Positions 6,870 to 8,760 of a stretch of DNA of 8,760 nt are shown one piece after another. A model generated the notes under the pieces. It was not told the DNA's origin. It made no database searches and saw only the letters and a list, made by a program, of their open reading frames with translations. The stretch comes from Anaeromyxobacter sp. GTDB taxonomy: Bacteria; Myxococcota; Myxococcia; Myxococcales; Anaeromyxobacteraceae. Numbering within the stretch: the stretch's first letter is position 1; every line of letters begins with the position of its first letter. The DNA lies in the NCBI GenBank assembly GCA_020028115.1, contig JAHWYA010000048.1:1-8760 (forward strand). The letters run 5' to 3'. A program made the translations under genes and the position numbers.

Positions 6870-6898
6870 TTGACGCAGCCGGGGGGGGCTGCTAGGTC
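6870..6898 (+). promoter_or_regulatory. Candidate promoter of ilvE with hairpin in the spacer
   Basis: TTGACG (6870-6875, 5 of 6 to the -35 consensus) is followed by a 17-nt spacer and a weak -10, TAGGTC (6893-6898). An inverted repeat, GCAGCC (6875-6880) and GGCTGC (6887-6892) around a run of Gs, almost fills the spacer. Transcription would begin about at the ilvE ATG. The -35 is good, the -10 poor. Confidence 0.3.
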
Positions 6899-6904
6899 GA
6901 AAAG

Positions 6905-7963
6905 ATGTCCACGGCCATCTCCGTCCAGCGCACCCGGAACCCTCGCCCCCGTCCCAAGGACGACGAGCTCGCCTTCGGCAAGCTGTTCACGGACCACATG
7001 TTCCTCGCCCAGTGGGACGAGGGAAAGGGCTGGCACGACGCCCGGGTCGTCCCCTACGGCCCGATCTCGCTCGACCCCGCCGCCTGCTGCCTGCACTACG
7101 GGCAGGAGGCGTTCGAGGGGATGAAGGCGTTCAAGAGCGGCAGCGGCATGGCGCTGTTCCGCCCGCGCGCCCACGTGGCGCGGCTCGCGCGGACGGCGAA
7201 GCGGCTCTGCATGCCGGAGGTGCCGGAGGAGCTGTTCGTCGACGGCGTGAAGGCGCTCCTCCGCGAGGACGCGGCGTGGCTGCCGAGCGCGGCCGGAACC
7301 TCCCTCTACGTGCGCCCGTTCATCTTCGCGACCGAGCCCTTCCTCGGCGTTCGCCCCGCGAAGCAGGTCCTCTTCGCGGTGATCCTCTCGCCCGTCGGCG
7401 GCTACTTCTCGGGTCCGGCCCGGCCGCTGCGCCTCTGGGTCGAGCAGGAGCGCTCGCGCGCGGCGAAGGGCGGCATCGGCGAGGCCAAGGCCGCGGCGAA
7501 CTACGTCGCGAGCCTACTCGCCGCCGAGGACGCGAAGCACCGCGGCTTCGATCAGGTCCTGTGGCTCGACGGCGCGGAGCACCGCTACGTCGAGGAGGTC
7601 GGGACGATGAACTTCTTCGCCCGGATCGGCGGGAAGCTCGTCACCCCGGCGCTCGAGGGCTCGATCCTGCCGGGCGTCACCCGCGACTGCGTGATCCGCC
7701 TCGCCCGCGACGAGGGCGTGCAGGTGGAGGAGCGCAGGGTCGCCCTCTCCGAGCTCGCCGCGGCGGGCAAGGCCGGAACGCTCGAGGAGGTCTTCGGCAC
7801 CGGGACCGCCTCGCTCGTCGCGCCCATCGGCGAGCTCGCCTGGGGGTCGGACCAGATCCGCGTGAGCGGCACGGGCGCCCTCGGCGAGAAGCTCCGGACG
7901 ACGCTCGCCGGCATCCAGCGCGGCGAGGTGGCGGACCGGTACGGCTGGCTCGAGAAGGTGTAG
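6905..7963 (+). CDS. ilvE: Branched-chain amino acid aminotransferase
   Basis: PLP-dependent class IV (fold type IV) aminotransferase of 352 residues, the usual size of the longer BCAT form found in many bacteria and eukaryotes. It interconverts leucine, isoleucine and valine with their 2-oxo acids using glutamate/2-oxoglutarate; cytosolic. Landmarks are LHYGQEAFEGMKAFK, FRPRAHVARLARTAKRL, YVRPFIFATEPFLGV, the Schiff-base lysine Lys195 in GEAKAAANYVASL, VLWLDGAE, and EEVGTMNFF (Glu230-Glu231), followed by SILPGVTRD. The ATG at 6905 is the only reasonable start: an in-frame TAG lies 12 nt upstream at 6893 and homology begins within the first 30 residues. There is no convincing Shine-Dalgarno (only AAAAG immediately before the ATG), unlike every other gene here. 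It stands alone between two hairpin-containing gaps and is not obviously part of the sensor operon. Confidence 0.95.
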   Translation: MSTAISVQRTRNPRPRPKDDELAFGKLFTDHMFLAQWDEGKGWHDARVVPYGPISLDPAACCLHYGQEAFEGMKAFKSGSGMALFRPRAHVARLARTAKRLCMPEVPEELFVDGVKALLREDAAWLPSAAGTSLYVRPFIFATEPFLGVRPAKQVLFAVILSPVGGYFSGPARPLRLWVEQERSRAAKGGIGEAKAAANYVASLLAAEDAKHRGFDQVLWLDGAEHRYVEEVGTMNFFARIGGKLVTPALEGSILPGVTRDCVIRLARDEGVQVEERRVALSELAAAGKAGTLEEVFGTGTASLVAPIGELAWGSDQIRVSGTGALGEKLRTTLAGIQRGEVADRYGWLEKV

Positions 7964-7991
7964 CCTCCCGACGCAAGCGGCCCTGTACCAG

Positions 7992-8020
7992 TTGACGTCA
8001 GCGGGGATCTCCGCTAATCA
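7992..8020 (+). promoter_or_regulatory. Candidate promoter of rplY
   Basis: TTGACG (7992-7997, 5 of 6 to the -35 consensus), a 17-nt spacer and TAATCA (8015-8020, weak -10). An imperfect 16-bp palindrome, AGCGGGGATCTCCGCT (8000-8015), lies in the spacer. The start site would be near 8027, leaving a leader of about 108 nt. Confidence 0.38.
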
Positions 8021-8033
8021 CCCGCGTTCCCGT

Positions 8034-8056
8034 GGCCCCTCGGATGTCGAGGGGCC
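8034..8056 (+). promoter_or_regulatory. Perfect hairpin in the rplY leader
   Basis: GGCCCCTCG (8034-8042) and CGAGGGGCC (8048-8056) form a 9-bp stem around a 5-nt loop, GATGT. No U-tract follows. It might be a terminator for ilvE or, if the promoter at 7992 is real, the first structure of the rplY leader. Confidence 0.5.
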
Positions 8057-8070
8057 CCCAACACACCCCA

Positions 8071-8103
8071 GGGCCGGTCGAACCGTCCGGCCCCTCGAGC
8101 CGG
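8071..8103 (+). promoter_or_regulatory. Second, competing structures in the rplY leader
   Basis: GGGCCGG (8071-8077) pairs with CCGGCCC (8087-8093), a 7-bp stem with a 9-nt loop. The same 3' arm overlaps an exact second copy of GGCCCCTCG (8089-8097), which could instead pair with CGAGGGGCC at 8048-8056, and CCGGC (8087-8091) could also pair with GCCGG (8099-8103). The folds exclude one another, the layout of an attenuator or ribosomal-protein leader. Function is inferred. Confidence 0.35.
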
Positions 8104-8134
8104 CAGCGACGGCCGAGTCCATTGGGAGGACGAG

Positions 8135-8760
8135 ATGGCTAGCGTCGTCACCGCGCAGAACCGCGCCGAGAAGGGCAAGGGCCCCGCGCGCCGCCTGCGG
8201 CAGAAGGGCCTCATCCCCGCCGTCGTCTACGGCGGCAAGACCGAGCCGACCCACCTCGCGGTAGATCCCGCGTCGCTGATGAAGGCGATCGAGACCCCGC
8301 ACCGGTTCAACACGGTCCTCACCCTGAAGACGGACGGCGGCGAGAAGCACGTCCTCTTCAAGGACTACACCGTCGATCCGGTCACCCGGAAGCTGCTCCA
8401 CGCGGACTTCCTCGAGGTGAAGCTCGATCAGCCGGTGAAGGTCGAGGTCCCCGTCGTCACGGTCGGCCGGTCGCCCGGCCAGGCGGAGGGCGGCATCCTC
8501 TCGATCGCGACCCACGAGATCGTGCTCGAGGCGCTCCCGGCGAAGATCCCGGTCCGGATCGAGGTCGACGTCTCGAACCTCAAGATCGGCGGCTCGATCC
8601 ACGTCTCCGAGCTGAAGGCCCCCGAGGGCTGCAAGTTCAAGTTCTCGACCGACTACGTCGTCGCGTTCCTCGCCGTTCCCGAGAAGGAAGAGGTCGTCGC
8701 GCCGGTCGCGGCGGTCCCGGGTGCGGTTCCTGCGGAGGGCGCTGCGGCTGCGCCCGCGGC
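8135..8760 (+). CDS. rplY: 50S ribosomal protein L25, CTC/TL5 form, 5' part
   Basis: Ribosomal protein that binds 5S rRNA in the large subunit; the long form is also known as the general stress protein CTC in Bacillus. The 208 codons in the window are open to the end and the stop lies beyond. The N-terminal 5S-binding domain (about residues 1-92) shows RAEKGKGPARRLRQKGLIPAVVYGG, VLFKDYTVDPVTRKLLHADFLEV; the TL5 C-terminal domain follows, with GGILSIATHEIVLEALPAKIPVRIEVDVSNLKIGGSIHVSELKAPEG. From about residue 182 it turns into an Ala/Pro/Val-rich, low-complexity tail common in deltaproteobacterial L25. The ATG has a strong GGAGG (8125-8129) at 5 nt spacing and an alanine second residue. By the conserved order one expects pth (peptidyl-tRNA hydrolase) just downstream. 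Confidence 0.96.
   Translation, partial: MASVVTAQNRAEKGKGPARRLRQKGLIPAVVYGGKTEPTHLAVDPASLMKAIETPHRFNTVLTLKTDGGEKHVLFKDYTVDPVTRKLLHADFLEVKLDQPVKVEVPVVTVGRSPGQAEGGILSIATHEIVLEALPAKIPVRIEVDVSNLKIGGSIHVSELKAPEGCKFKFSTDYVVAFLAVPEKEEVVAPVAAVPGAVPAEGAAAAPA

Noticed and set aside
6881..6888. Run of eight Gs as a phase-variable tract
   Set aside because: It lies outside any coding frame, upstream of a housekeeping gene, and is short for slippage-driven switching. It could still change spacer length of the candidate promoter or be a sequencing-error hotspot.
8071..8093. tRNA-like T-arm (GGTCGAACC inside a GC stem)
   Set aside because: The loop lacks the GTTCRA pattern with proper spacing and no acceptor, D or anticodon arms can be drawn around it. 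No tRNA gene was seen anywhere in the window.
1..8760. CRISPR arrays, insertion sequences, transposase fragments, rRNA genes
   Set aside because: No regularly spaced repeats, terminal inverted repeats, transposase-like motifs or rRNA-like sequence were found on reading both strands.

Overview
This 8.76 kb window is very GC-rich (about 70% or more by eye), densely packed, and has every gene on the + strand. The order ispE - spoVG - prs - (insert) - rplY, together with a SpoVG homologue and a CTC/TL5-type ribosomal protein L25, points to a bacterium of the former Deltaproteobacteria. Myxococcota, and Anaeromyxobacter-like organisms in particular, are the best guess. That assignment is an inference from composition, gene order and protein feel, not from a database search.

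Layout. (1) Positions 1-489 hold the 3' part of ispE (isoprenoid precursor synthesis), whose reading frame runs 88 nt into spoVG (402-695). (2) A 143-bp gap with a perfect 18-bp palindrome and a candidate promoter leads to prs (839-1804, PRPP synthetase). (3) A fresh promoter candidate starts a compact four-gene operon: a 66-residue DUF3311 membrane protein (1914-2114), a 922-residue sodium:solute-symporter/STAC/histidine kinase fusion related to CbrA (2124-4892), a single-domain response regulator (4911-5285), and a CBS-pair/DUF294 GlnD-like nucleotidyltransferase (5282-6778) translationally coupled to the regulator by a GTGA overlap. (4) A 126-bp gap with hairpins leads to ilvE (6905-7963, branched-chain aminotransferase), which has no good Shine-Dalgarno and may be leaderless. 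(5) A 171-bp leader with competing inverted repeats precedes rplY/ctc (8135 onward), cut off by the window end.

How the genes fit together. The flanking genes are housekeeping. The most interesting unit is the central operon, which has every part of a nutrient-sensing circuit: a transporter-like membrane sensor with its small membrane partner, a kinase, a phosphorelay receiver with no DNA-binding domain, and a ligand-sensing nucleotidyltransferase that could be the output. SSS transporters are elsewhere found beside DUF294 proteins, and CbrA-type kinases normally pair with an NtrC-type activator. Here the two themes are joined in one operon and the activator is absent. The substrate and the target of the nucleotidyltransferase cannot be read from the sequence.
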